From NCBI GenBank assembly GCA_018907035.1, contig JACCIC010000001.1, positions 7,948,501 through 8,012,500 of the forward strand: 64,000 bases of DNA. The letters are read 5' to 3'. Within the stretch, counting starts at the first letter, position 1. Each line of letters starts with the position of its first letter. Position numbers and translations under genes: made by a program. This DNA is from Sycobia sp. Sy_11 (taxonomy: Eukaryota; Arthropoda; Insecta; Hymenoptera; Epichrysomallidae). Shown piece after piece: positions 11,178-22,954 of the stretch. A model generated the notes under the pieces. That model searched no databases. It had not been told where the DNA came from and saw only the letters and a program-made list of their open reading frames with translations.

Positions 11178-14126
11178 CTAGTCTAATTCATCCTGGGCCA
11201 TTCGCCTAATTCTAGCGGCATTTCTAAGTTCGGTCATCACCTCTTTTGCGAAACTGGCGCCTTCCAGTTTTCAGGAGATTCCAGCATTATTGACATAATG
11301 CTCTCTGGTCTTAACGGTTTATTAATGGTGTTAATCAATTGCGCACGTTGTGTTCTAAAACGGGAGCAGCTCACTAATATATACTCGGCATCCTCAACCA
11401 ATGTCAGACAGATGGGGCAGAAGTCATTATTATCAAGGTGAAAACGGTGGAAATAGAACCTAAAACAACCATGTCCAGTCAGAAAATGGGTTAGGTGGAA
11501 ATCTAGTTCCCCGTGTTTCCTGTTGATCCATCTTTGTATGTCTGGGAGGATACGATGAGTCCATCAGCCTTTGTTAGAATCGTTCTATCGTTTTTGCCTT
11601 CTATATTTATATAGAACGATGACGTTCCACGTTTTTAGCACCTTGTAGAGAATCCACTGCGGTCTTACATATGTTGTGCAGCCTAGCCAGTTCATGTGCA
11701 GCTAAATCGAAAGGAAGAATTCCGGCAAGTACCTCAGCAGCGTCGGTGGGTACTGTCCTGTAACAGGAGCGGCGACGAGCTGCAATGGCCATCTCACTAT
11801 ACGATTTAATTCCACATGTATGATGCCAGATTGGCGCTGCATACATGCTCACAGAATTAACAACATAAGCTAACAGCTTCCTCTGGGGTGGACGTGGGCC
11901 ACCAATGTTAGGCATGGGCCAACACAAGGCAGCTGAAACTCGTTGCGCTTTTTCACCAGATATCTTTAGATGCTCTTTGAAGTTTTACTTGGCACCAAGC
12001 TGTACACCCAAGTATCGTAAAGATGGCGCAGAATTAATGCGGCAGCTACTAACTTTAAGAGTAATACTATCTTCTTACGACTGCTGACAAGACCTACTTC
12101 TGTCTTGTACTCCGCTAATTGTAGACCAGCCGACTTAATCCATCTGCTGATGTTGCTGATTGCCTCATTGGTATTTTCAGTGAGTTCTTCAAGGGCCTCA
12201 GCCGTCACTGCTAGTGCGATATCGTCGGCGTAGTCTACTGTTATTGAACCAGGCGGTTGTGGAATCCTCAACATGCCATCATACATAATATTCCACTATA
12301 TAGGTCCCATAACCGAGCCCTGGAGGACTCCCGCAGTAACCTTATGCGCTACAATGCCTTCATCCGTTCGGTATAATATTATTTTATTCTTAAAATAGTT
12401 GGCCCCAACATTCTGTAGATAGCCAGGTACACCGAGCTCTGTAAGAGAATTCATAATAGAAGACCAGCGCGCTGAGTTGAAGGCATTTTTGACATCTAGA
12501 GCGACAATGGCACAATACTGTTTAGTGCCACCTTTTCATATCGTACCACTGATTGCATTTCTTGCGGTACACACTACCAGTTTAATAGCATCGACTGTTG
12601 ATTTGATTTCCGAAATCCAAATTGGCGTGAAGATAAGCCGTGCAATCCTTCAGTGAATGCTTCCGGTCGGCTACGTATTATTTTTTCAAATATTTTACTT
12701 ACCGAATCGAGCATACACAATGGCTTGTACGATGACGGATCATCAAGTGGCTTATTGCCCTTAGGTAACAGAACTAAACTTTAAGTTTTCCAGCAATCAG
12801 GAAAAATACCCTCAAGAAGACAAGTATTATATCCTTTGAGAAATATAGATGGGTTCTTCTGTATCGCCAACTTAATTGTAGCATTAGGGATATCATCAGG
12901 GCCAGGGGCAGCCCTGTCTCTAATCTTAGGATAAGCATTATGTAGCTCCATTTCTGTTATGGGACGTATATCGTCAGAGTGTTGCGTGCACAATATAGTC
13001 CCTTGGGTGTCATTGGAACAGAGAGCGGAAACAATCTTATCAATCAGTACCGTGCTAGTGGGTTGCATTGGTTCCCTACTAATTGTACCATGACTGTTTT
13101 GTATGGTCATCCTCATAAGTCATTGTTGGCCTCTGCGCACAGTTCAAGCCAGCATCGACGCTTGCTTGCCTTAATGGCCTTGACAAACGCTCTTTGTGCT
13201 TCTTTAAATAAGCTATTAAACGTATCACGGTGGGTGCGGGTTCTCTGGCCAAGTCTACGTGCGCGATGACATTCCTTGCGGAATTCTGCAATTTCATTTG
13301 TCCACCAGTAGACAGATTGACGATGTTTAAATCCGCTCTTAGACCTAGTCATCGACAAATCACATGCTTCAGAGATATGCTTCATGAGTGCATTTGCCAG
13401 ATGGCCTGGTACACCATATTCTAAACGCTCTTCTGATATGATAGTGGCGACCACTTCACAGTCTAGCGATCTGATGTTCCATTTCCGTGTGGGCATCCAC
13501 TCATTGCACGTTTACTTCACTTTCTTCTCTGCAATTTCGTACAAGATCGCCCTGTGATCACTGTGAGATTCCCAATTAAGGATCCGCTGAATCAGGTCAT
13601 CACTGGCGAATGTTACATCAATGGCTGATTGGTTATGTCCCCTAATGAAAGTGGATTCAAATCCCTTATTAAGCACGTGGAGTTGAAGAAAATTAAGGCC
13701 ATAAAGCAGCATACTACCTCTGTTATTTGTTGAAGCGCTTCCCCAGGCTGTGGACCACGCGTTAAAATCGCCAGCGATTAATAATGGTTTCTTATCCATG
13801 ACCTCATCAACTAATTTAGGTACAAGAATTTCAAACTGCTTGTCCGTCAAACTTGGAGGAGCATATACACTAAAGACGAATATTTCTTGTATTCTAACCC
13901 AGGATATCAATCCGCTCCGATGACTAGATTGCTTTAGTACCTGACTATTTTGACCAATCCAGAGGGCCGCTCTATTGCTTGTATCACTTATCCAGCGCTG
14001 TGGTCTGTCCCTCTCACAATATGGTTCGGAGATTACAGCAATGTTTATTCTTAGCTCCTTTATTGTCTTTTTCAGCAGGTCATGGGCCACTACGCAATGG
14101 TTAGTATTCAGTTGGAGTATTCTCAT
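11178..14126 (-). pseudogene. LINE ORF2: endonuclease, reverse transcriptase, zinc finger
   Basis: The endonuclease is still open (14126-13512, 204 residues). It shows LQLNTN near the start, the SEP catalytic-Glu motif, LIAGDFNAWSTAWGS and SHSDHRAI, all the EEP nuclease signatures. The next frame (13496-13113) is the linker. Then 13116-12781 carries PGPDDIPNATIK, and further down in another frame the palm motif DYADDIALAV (near 12,230). The tail at about 11,180-11,440 has CPICLTLVEDAEYILVSCSR, a CCHC-type finger, ending with a TAG at 11178. Frameshifts occur near 13,500, 13,110, 12,780 and several times around 12,300-12,700. Confidence 0.88.
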
Positions 14127-14340
14127 GTTTTATGTCTGTTTAAAAACTCCACAGTGATCGGGCACTTATAGCTGTAAGCTGGATGGTTAATCTCCTTTTT
14201 TCCTTCACATTTACAGCAGAGCTAGTTTACACACAGCTTGGATAGATTGTCTTTTCCTCCACAGTGCCTGCAAAGATTAGTTCTGTCAGGGCCGCTAAAT
14301 AGCCAGTCTGCCAACACCTGAAGCAACGCCTTATTTCTGT
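14123..14340 (-). pseudogene. LINE ORF1 C-terminus with zinc knuckles
   Basis: Minus-strand translation gives NLCRHCGGKDNLSKLC and then CCKCEGKKEINHPAYSYKCP, two Gag-like Cys/His knuckles. An in-frame TAG lies between them. The ORF1 stop TGA overlaps the ORF2 ATG as ATGA (14126-14123). This overlap suggests translation coupling similar in principle to that known in some R1-clade elements. Confidence 0.8.
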
Positions 14341-14344
14341 TTTT

Positions 14345-14622
14345 TTGTGTGTATATGTATATATATATGTATGTATGTCTTACTTTCTTGCGAATAAAAC
14401 TTCTGCTGTGAGAAAACTCCAAGGATATGTGTGTATGTATGTGTATGTACGTGTATGTATATGTATATATAATCTTTTGCTTGGCGCATTTAGCACGTAC
14501 AATGGTGCGCATTTCCGAAACCGTACAGGTCGCGGCCTTTACAGCCACTCGGAGCGCTAGGGACCGAAGCATCTGCGAAGCGGCTGTATTTATGACGCCT
14601 CTTGAACTTGTATATGTGTACG

Positions 14623-14657
<35 letters not shown>

Positions 14658-14660
14658 ATA

Positions 14661-14704
<44 letters not shown>
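14345..14704. repeat. (TATG)n/(TA)n microsatellites around a LINE ORF1-like remnant
   Basis: Arrays lie at 14,345-14,378, 14,427-14,472 and 14,615-14,704. The unique segment between them (about 14,475-14,610) reads on the minus strand as SSRGVINTAASQMLRSLALR in the same frame as the downstream ORF1 knuckles. It may be further ORF1 sequence split by repeat expansion. Confidence 0.6.
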
Positions 14705-14708
<4 letters not shown>

Positions 14709-16140
14709 TTCGGTCCCTAATTTAGCCAGGTCGGAAAGTAAACTCGATTTTCATTTTCTTCCCACAGCTTTATCTTATTTATTTTACGAGTTACAATGTC
14801 TCTCTCTCTTTCTCTCTCTTTCTCTTTCTAGCCTTTTCTTAATTCCGATGCAGAACGCAGATTTCCCCACCAGAAACGGACATTCTGTCCTCGACATTCG
14901 AACCGTTCACAGCGACTTCCCGTGCTAACTTGTATTATTTTATACGACTTTATTTTAATCGAAAGTTGCCGCTCGTTAGTATAATTCGCGCGTGTTACAT
15001 TACACTAGATCGCTTACGTGGTTTTTATACGAACTCTGTGCTGTTTAGTGATTATCGTGCGTATCAAAAACTTTACAATAGTAAAAATATCGACGAGTGT
15101 ACGTCCATGCACGTGTTTTGTGCATATTTTGCGACGCAGTTGAAAATTTTAAAACAGTGAATTTTGAATCAGTGAACTTGGCAAGCAGGCCTTGTTGAGA
15201 TCCACCTCTGTGCGGAACTCTGAGGGACTTCTCGAGCGGCTTTTGGGCCCGTTTACTACCGTGCGTGTCGAGGGCTGTTCCCGTTTCCTAAGACGTTAGG
15301 AGTATTAGTACTACGTAGCGCAGGACGATTGACAGAATAACCCTTTCACTTTAGCCTCATCTCTAACGCGCCAGATTGTACTTGCTAAGAGAGCTCTCGA
15401 AACTTATTATAGTTATAAGTAACCTTTTGCTGTCGCGTATGCATTATTCTTTCTGTAAATTCAAATATTTTTCTAATCTATTGTATTTTAATTTTACGGC
15501 TTTTTCCTCCACTTACTGAGTGGAGGTTTTTTATACCATTTTATTTTTACAATTAAATTTAATATATAGCGCAATTAAAGATTGTATTTAATTCACCCTT
15601 TTCCTTAACACACATTCTTATAAATATACTCATTTGACTTTTGATTATTATTATTATTATTATTACTACTATTATTAGTGTTATTATTAGTATTAGTCAT
15701 ATTTGTAGTCATTACGTAACATTTTTGTGACATGTTTGTTGGTTTATAGGTTCTTCTCAAGATTGTTTCATCATTGTATCGTGTGAAAATTTTTACCATA
15801 AATGTTTATTAGTTTCTATTCATCAAATCTTTGTATTAAAAAATTCTTCCGCTAAAAAATTGAAAAATCGTCCATACGTATATATACATGCGTTAATCAA
15901 GTTTGTTGGTGGGTACACTTAGGGATACCAAGTTTAATCCATGCAAAAGAGGCTTTTGATATGATGGTGAGATGGGGCGAGGGGGTATTGAATACATAAA
16001 ATGTAAACATATCACAATAATTATTTTTTATGAATATATTTTTGTTTTACTTAATTACGTAACATTATTCTTTTTAATATCAATTATAGATTTTCTATAA
16101 CAAATGTTGGATGGTAAAAAAGTAGTTACGAAACATAAAA
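14705..16140. other. intergenic DNA with unannotated GC-richer segment and a hairpin
   Basis: Between about 14,860 and 15,420 composition rises above background, but no protein is readable. It could be an untranslated part of a transposon. A (TTA)n-type array lies at about 15,640-15,690. Nothing else was recognised. Confidence 0.4.
15506..15532 (+). other. perfect hairpin followed by T6
   Basis: CCTCCACT, loop TACTG, AGTGGAGG, then six T. The stem is 8 bp with no mismatch. It resembles a terminator-like or transposon-end hairpin. Function is unknown. Confidence 0.5.
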
Positions 16141-17816
16141 TTATTGTGTAGCCATATCTAGAATAAAAAGCGATAAACAGTATTTTTTAGTATTTATCTC
16201 AAAGAATTGAGCAAGGAAATATTTATAGTTATATAAGCCTGGTAATTCTTTGAATCCAAACATGAATAGTTCATCTCCCGTGTTACTAATCTGAGTAATG
16301 CGATAATTATAGGAGATGTCAGTATAGATTACTGCCAAATATCCTTGGCCTATAGGAAAATTATACAAAGCTGCATACTTCGTAACATGTTTTCTTAATG
16401 ATATGAACTTCAATATTTTTCCTCGATGATTATGATGTAGACAATGACTGTCTGTACGTAGTGTAATAATATTTTTAGAAAGAGACCAATGAAAGTCGGT
16501 TTCGCCTCATAGCGGTCTCGTTTTTTCATGTTACTTGCAATTGCATGCAAAATTGTGCGAAGGATAAATAAATAAAACTCTTGGGTGGAATATTCGGCAG
16601 AAGGACACGGAGAATGCACCTTTACACAGAAAGATACTGCGGAACGATAGCTGATAATATAAAATAAAAATATGCGGAAATTAGAACCAAATCAAAGTAT
16701 TTATTAACACCCCTCTTGGAATGGACTTTCACATATACATTTCAATTTTCGGAAAACGCAGAATATTTCCACTAGCTCGAACGAAAAATGATTTTTCTCC
16801 CCGGACAGAAACACACGCGATCACTTCAAATTTCAATTTCCATCCTCTTCTGCTGGTACTAATCTTCCGCGTAAGCTTAGATTCGTAATCCTCATGTCGA
16901 TGATGTGTACGCCCGATAGGAATACTCTAGGTGTCGGCTATTTACTACTGGCATGCTTCCTTGCAGTGATAACAACTCGAAATCGGGATGATTTAGGTAA
17001 TAAAGCAACGACCGATCGCATTTGTCGACTGCGTGCTTTCATCTTCCTGCTCAATCCCTCTTCTTTTATTTCTCGCAATTCCGAAGGCGTATATATTCCA
17101 TTGAGGTTTGATTTTTGTTCTGCATTTTGGATGTCATCGTTTTTGTTATTGTTTTCTTTCTAACTTATACTTATATTTCAAAAAATTTGATTCATAGTTT
17201 TTATCACTAGAGCCGTTTGCAAAATTTTCAGCTAGTACATTTGCAATATTCATTGGGTCACTGATAATTTCATTATTTTCGTTTAGGGCTGTGATAGTTA
17301 TAGTTTTACTTTGTCCTTCTATTAGATTTATTCTGTTCTAAAATTCTTTAATAGGTAGGTTTTGATTTGTTGTTTCAAGGAATTCAAGCCAAGATTCAAT
17401 TTATACAATTTTCCATTTCAATCGTTAATATTGAAATCTCTGCATATTTCGGACGAAAATAGTTTAGATCCTCCCAAGTAAAAAATAACATCCATTCCAT
17501 CTATTAGTTCGATTTCTAAAACCTCGAGTTTTCCTGCTCCAAATTCAGTTTTGAAGCTTACTTGACATTTTTGCACTTGCGCCTCGTTAATGAACGCGTT
17601 AGTGACAATATGTACAAGGCATTGAATTGAAAGTTGCTTCTCGCTAGTCTTACAGAGTGCATATACCAACGTTGTTTGATCAACCTAATTTTTTGCCATT
17701 ATCAGCTGTTGGTTGCCAAAATCATGCTCGTTGATTAGAACTCTTGGATTAGAGAGTGCATGCCAGACAGAGCATAAGAATTCAGAAAATAGTATAGCTT
17801 TCTTCGAAGAGAGCAT
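16141..17816 (-). pseudogene. broken paralogue of the 23.3-26.4 kb secreted-protein gene
   Basis: On the minus strand an ATG at 17816 starts a signal-peptide-like stretch (MLSSKKAILFSEFL...). Downstream similarity to the open copy covers HDFGNQQL and LVYALCKT, and GAGKLEVLEIEL against NGKLEILELRL. An in-frame TAG lies at 17687-17685. Similarity to exon 1 ends near 17418, where LINE sequence begins. Exon-2-like sequence covers about 16,526-16,141: KYAALYNFP against MYAALYNLP, and KKYCLSLF against RKYCLSLF. A frameshift lies near 16,490, and the C-terminus is about 14 residues shorter than in the open copy. The two-part layout with a ~0.9-kb gap mirrors the intact gene, so it arose by genomic duplication, not retroposition. 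Confidence 0.78.
17120..17410 (-). mobile_element. jockey/R1-type LINE fragment inside the pseudogene
   Basis: The minus strand encodes ALNENNEIISDPMNIANVLA followed by ENFANGSSDKNY. This is the linker between endonuclease and reverse transcriptase in jockey-type ORF2 proteins (typically ITDP..IAN.LA..F....SS...Y). It abuts the truncated exon 1 similarity at about 17,418 and has stops. Confidence 0.65.
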
Positions 17817-17929
17817 GTTTTCAGTGTGAGTTATTATAATTCGGAAAAATATTTTTATTTTTAAATTCGTAGTTCACGCAATTATCTTCATTTATCATAT
17901 AGTTACGCTTGTGTTATGTGAACAAAGAA

Positions 17930-18360
17930 AAGTTGTTTCTTCGGTTGTTCTCATGCCTGAATTTATTCAACAAAGAGTCAAGAGCAGGTTTTTTTGATTG
18001 GCAGAAATTGTTCAAAGAAGGTCGAGAACGCGTTTAATATGCACCACATCAAAGATGACCAAGAACATCTACTAATGGTCTACATGTCGACAAGATTGAA
18101 TGCATAATAACTGGAGATGAGACTTGGGTTTACCCTTACGATCTAGAAACAAACAATCAACCAAGGTAATATCATGCCGAAGGAGAGCGGAGACCGAAAA
18201 ATTAGGACCATGTCGCTGAAAAATCAAGATTATGCTCAGTTCTCTTCGATTATCATGGTGCAGTGCATTCCTTCCAACCGGCTAAACGGTTAACAAAAAA
18301 TATTCTTTGGGTGCTATGCGTCGGTTGCGTGAAGCTATTCTAGTTAATAACTGAATTAAG
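17930..18360 (+). pseudogene. mariner transposase fragment, fourth lineage
   Basis: Plus-strand pieces read FFDWQKLFKEGRERV (N-terminal helix region), then ITGDETWVYPYDLETNNQ with the first catalytic Asp. FDYHGAVHSFQPA and LRRLREAI-like remains follow in shifted frames. The middle linker is deleted. No terminal repeats were found. Confidence 0.8.
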
Positions 18361-18369
18361 CTTAATGAA

Positions 18370-19440
18370 TCTTTACATCAAGAAATTATGGAGTATGGAG
18401 GTAAAAATTGTGCTCGCCTGACGGGTGACTTCGTCGTTAAAATGTAAATTTGGAAACTTAAAATCGACGCTAAACCATCTATGGTTTAATGTCGAAGGAA
18501 GATTTAACCAGGATCTTCTGGTGGACTTCGACAAAAATGATAAATTCATACAAGGGATACTCGCTGGTCTATAGAATTAATTTTCACAAAAGTTACTTAT
18601 TTATTGTGTTATTTGAATGATTATTGCAATAAATATCTAAAAGTGTTCTATAAAATTTATTCCACTACTCTATCAAGTTTGAAATATTATTAAAGTACCA
18701 TATGATGCTCAATATGTTTAATATTTTTAGTATCAATTTTTATAGATAATATATATATTGTATATCAATATTTACTCATCTGTTGAATTTTAATTTCAAA
18801 GAATCAAAGGCTCGTACATCAACTCAATATATAAATAAGGAAAGATTCTAATGTGGGCATAATAGATAAAAAAGTTAGTTTTAACTCAGACATTACAAAG
18901 CTGCTTATTACTGTAAGTAGTTTGATTAATTATGATACATCAATTTTAAAGTTAATTTTTTGTAGATTGAATACGTTGAGGATTTTCAAGCGAATTAAAT
19001 TTAAAATATTTTTAATTGAGAAATAATCCAAATGTCGATAAGAGATAATGTAATAAATTATTGGACGCTATTAGTATGGTTCTAATAAACAATTTATTAT
19101 GAAAAAGCAATATTGCAATATTTCGGGCTTATGGAAAGATTTGTTTGGTAATTAAATATTTTATTTGTATAAAACTTTGAAATTGTTTATATAAATATCT
19201 AAAGTAATATATTTCATACCGAGTATGGAAGGGCTTTATTTACAAAACGAGAGGTTTGCAACTCCAGGATCGTAAAAAAGTTCTTCTGTGTGAAGAAGCA
19301 CTATATTTTTCCTTGTAAGCACCAAAATCGAGCGGTGAATATGCGAGTTGTAGATTAGAATAACGAAAAAACATTTTTCTTTTACAAACAATAATTTAGG
19401 TATAAAAGAAAAATTCATGAAAATTTTTTCTAATGAATTT
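18370..19440. other. AT-rich intergenic DNA
   Basis: No gene, RNA or repeat boundary could be supported. The minus-strand frame at 19418-19236 has no motif and overlaps the upstream part of a Penelope-like remnant. Confidence 0.5.
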
Positions 19441-20193
19441 ATTCTTATAAGTTTCGATGTAAAATATTTGTTTACTAATATACCTGAAGAGTTATTTCAT
19501 GAAACTATCTTCATAATAAATTAACATTGATTTGACAGAATTTTTAATTGTTATTAAATTTATCTTATGTAAGAATTACTTTGTCTATAAAAACGAATAC
19601 ACAGACTATTTGTATTAGTATGGGTAGCGATATAAGTCTCAATGTAGCAGATAATAGTAATGCAAGTTTTAGAATTTGATTACTTTAATAAATCATTCTT
19701 TAATGCTTCAATTTATTTTCACCATATTGATATTAATACATATCTTTCGTTCAACATGATTGATTATACATTGGATATTTTTAATTTTTATGATAGTTTA
19801 TTAGAGCTTAAGTGAAATTACCGTTTAAAAATAAATAAAAAAATACCAACACTGTCTTGTAGATTTTTCAACTATTTTTTCAACTATTATTTTCATCACC
19901 AAATACAATATAACATGTATGTCATTGTCGCTTGTTGACAAAGGTATGTTATTTCTGATAAGAAATAAAGAGCATGATAATTATAATATTCACTCTATTA
20001 AACAGTTGCTTGTATAAATGGCTATACTTTGAATTTTGTATAAAAATACTTTTATGTATAGTATTATTAAAATAAGGTCCACAAGTAATTGTAATTGTAA
20101 AGAAAATATACAAAAACTCGAAAACACTAATGTTGATTATATAATTCCATAAAGAAAAGAATCGATAATTAAAAAAGATAATTCTACAATATA

Positions 20194-21478
20194 CGTGGGT
20201 CATTTGATAAGTACCTAGCCTACAAATGAAAACACTAAAATTTTACAAAAAATTCAATTTATTTTTCAATGTAGTCACCTTTTAGTCGAATGCACTTGGT
20301 CCAGCGGTGTTTAAATTTATTGAATCCCGTTGAAAAAAATGTGTTCTCTTGGTCTGCAAAATAGGCCTCCGTAGAGGCCATTATTTCGTTATTGGAGTGG
20401 AATCTCTTCCTGTCGAGCGAATTTTCTTGGTTCAGAAACAAAAAAAATCGCACAGAGCCAACTCTAGAAAATACGGTGGTTGGGGCAGTATTTTGTAGCG
20501 TAATTCGACCAATTTAGCCGTGGCAAGCTTAGAAGTCTGAGCCGGTGCATTATCGTGGTGGAAAAACACTTTTCGACAAATGGGATCGTTTTTCTTTTAA
20601 CACAGCATTAAATCAGCTTGATAGTTCGGCGTAGTACTGTCCTGCGACTGTTTTCCCCTTCTTCAGATAGTTAAAAATCACACCTTGAGAATCCCAGAAA
20701 ACAGTGGCCATCACCTTTCCGGCCTACGGGACCGGCTTCGCCTTCTTCGGAGCAGGTTCACCGGATAAGATTCACTGTTTTGGCTGCTCCTTAGTTTTTG
20801 TAGTAGTGAATCCATGTTTCGTCAGCGGTTACGTAACGACGTAAAAATTATTGTGGATTGCGATTAAAGAACTTCTAACAGTGTTGTGCTCTGAACTGGT
20901 CACACGGATGAACCTGTTGTCTGTAGTCAGCAAAAGCGGAACCCATCTTGCTGACAGCTGTCTCATTCCTCAAATCTCATAAAGGATATGCCACACGCCT
21001 TCTTTTAAAATGTCTACTATCGAAGCTATCTCGTACACCTTTCATCGGCGGTCTGACAAAGTGTTATCGAGGATTTTTGTCACGTTCTTCTCCATAGTGG
21101 CTGTTTTCGGAGCACCTGGGCGTGGATCATCAAAAACCGATATACGAGCACGTTGAAACTCGTTATACCAAAATTTAACGGTCGATATCGAAGGAGCAAA
21201 ATCCGCATACTCTCCATCCAAGCGTTCTTTAATTTCACTGCGCAATTTCCCTTCCAAAAACAAGAATCGAATCATCGACCGATATTGTTCTTTCTCCCTT
21301 TTTTCAAAAATCAACGGACACATTTACTTTCAGACGCTCTAAAAAATAAACTACAACTACGATCCGACTAAAATTTCGTTTGTAACCGTTTACAGGAAGA
21401 TACTGGACTGTAGAGTATTTCTGGTGCCACAGTGGCACCATCTGGCGATGATGCTAGGTACTTGTCAAATGACCCACG
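20194..21478 (-). mobile_element. full-length mariner with clean termini and TA duplication
   Basis: The left end cgtgggtcatttgataagta and the complement of the right end (cgtgggtcatttgacaagta) differ at one position. Both are flanked by TA. The 1285-bp length is typical of a complete mariner. This is the youngest-looking mariner in the window, inserted in a Penelope-like remnant. Confidence 0.93.
20259..21323 (-). pseudogene. mariner transposase, catalytic triad still readable but frame broken
   Basis: The N-terminal 93 codons are open (21323-21042): EQYRSMIRFLFLEGK, a TVKFWYNEFQRARISVFDDP linker and RPGAPKTAT. Then in other frames come VTADETWIHYY, HHDNAPAQTSK and LALCDFFLFLNQ, so all three aspartates remain. 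The C-terminal 64 codons end HRWTKCIRLKGDYIEK (20453-20259), the usual ending. Multiple frameshifts between 20,460 and 21,040 preclude a full-length protein. Confidence 0.9.
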
Positions 21479-21540
21479 TATAACCATATGTTAGGCTTAA
21501 ACGATAAATTTTCGACTTTAATAATGTGAGCATCGTTAAC

Positions 21541-22954
21541 GAAGAATTAAAGAATTTTTGAAATAAAATAATTAACAACAAAATGAAGAAAGGTATTTTT
21601 AAAAAATATCGGATATGCAGACCCATACGCGTGCGGGCGCGCGTGCACAAACATACATACTCATATACACACAATTCAATACACATATAATTTCAATTAA
21701 TATCTTAGCATTTTTTATCGATTCATTGGATTAATAATTATTTTGGTCTTATTATACAATTATATATATACGCAACAACCAAACACACACACGCGCACAC
21801 ACGCGCGCGTACGCACACACACACACACACGCACACATGGTATATATGGTATATATGGTATATTAAAATTAATTATATTCACCAAGCATGTGCCTCAATT
21901 TAACTATCAATTCCCTATGTAAGTTTTAATTACTACAGTAGAAATAATAAATATAAAGACAATGGTATTATATTATGTTATTTATTTCATTAAAAAAGTT
22001 GCAAAAGATAACATAAATTAAAAACTTGAATGAAATATAAAGGAATATTTCTTCATTCAATTTGTTCATCCTAAAAATTGGGTAATAATTACTTTTGGAT
22101 TTGATTGCCTTTCATGATATTATATTTGCTATCTAAACATTCATTTAAAAAACTTCATTTAAAAACGTTTCTTATTATCGTATACTTTTTTAATTATTGA
22201 TAGGTTAAAAATACTATTCTATTCATTGATAAAATTAATCATATAATTTTATTTACTGTGAACTTTTCTTAAATTCATATAAGTTTTATGTTGAGTTAAT
22301 ATCGAAACTATTTCAGTAAGGATTTACACTATTCTATTTAAGGTAGTACGTCTCGCTCAGTCGTACTCAATGAATTTTTATCCCAGACTATTACTTAAAA
22401 TTTATAAAAATTTATAAAAATTTATAAAACTATTAATTAAAATAATTATTATGGATTTCAATGAATTTAAATAAGAATTCATAATAATAATATAAATTAT
22501 TTTTAGCTCATACATCTATAGAATGACATAGTTTGAAGCTTTTCTTTAAAGTCTTGAATAAAAGATAGCGTCACTTTTTACGCTAACTTTGCAACTAAAG
22601 AATAGACCTAAAAAATAGTTTGAAGATAATATGTATATCTAAAATCGTTAGAAATGACCTGAAAAGACGGTTCTTATCTTTCTAGTTATTGCTGAAATAC
22701 CTTATTTCTATAGAGATATCTATCTATCAAAATATCTTGTTTGCAGCTTAAAAATTGAATCGATTTCTATCAGGCTTATAGTTTGTTAATTTAGAAGAAA
22801 ATCTGTTGGATTTATTTTGGATATTGCTTATAATTAGTACATTATTTATGTTTGAATTACTAATTCTGCAAAATAACGAAGAAAAAGACTTAATTCAAAC
22901 TTAGAATCTTTTTTAAAAATTTGTGTAATTATAATTACGAAATTTTATAAGTCT
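21541..22954. other. AT-rich intergenic DNA with CA/CG repeats
   Basis: Imperfect (CA)n/(CG) arrays lie at about 21,626-21,680 and 21,780-21,838. A short palindrome agtacg...cgtact lies at about 22,346-22,368. No gene was seen. Confidence 0.5.

Larger units (their letters stand above)
11160..14340 (-). mobile_element. R1-like non-LTR retrotransposon, 5'-truncated and decayed
   Basis: On the minus strand the order is the end of ORF1 with zinc knuckles, then an ORF2 with AP-type endonuclease, reverse transcriptase and a C-terminal Cys-rich zinc finger. No RNase H was seen. This order fits the R1/TRAS-like group. ORF1 is truncated and invaded by (TATG)n microsatellites upstream of about 14,340. 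Frameshifts are scattered through the reverse transcriptase half. Confidence 0.88.
19443..21540 (+). mobile_element. Penelope-like element reverse transcriptase remnant, split by a mariner
   Basis: Plus-strand pieces match the Penelope-like pattern. LISFDVKYLFTNIPEELFHE is the D-containing palm motif (SFDV.SLFTN.P). NYFVYKN follows, then a degraded MGS block near 19,620. SLVDKGMLFLIRN lies near 19,930, and KQLLV...NGYTLNF-like sequence near 20,000. Past the mariner, MLGLNDKFSTLIM near 21,488 fits the YV.GLSEKF motif downstream in these proteins. Reading across the mariner's TA site keeps this frame. Many stops; no GIY-YIG endonuclease was recognised. Confidence 0.62.

Noticed and set aside
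14222..14707. 161-residue minus-strand frame rich in YIYIYI
   Set aside because: Mostly translated (TA)n/(TATG)n repeats. Only its last part, with the CRHC knuckle, is LINE ORF1.
16894..17163. 89-residue plus-strand frame
   Set aside because: It lies opposite a LINE remnant and shows no family motif.
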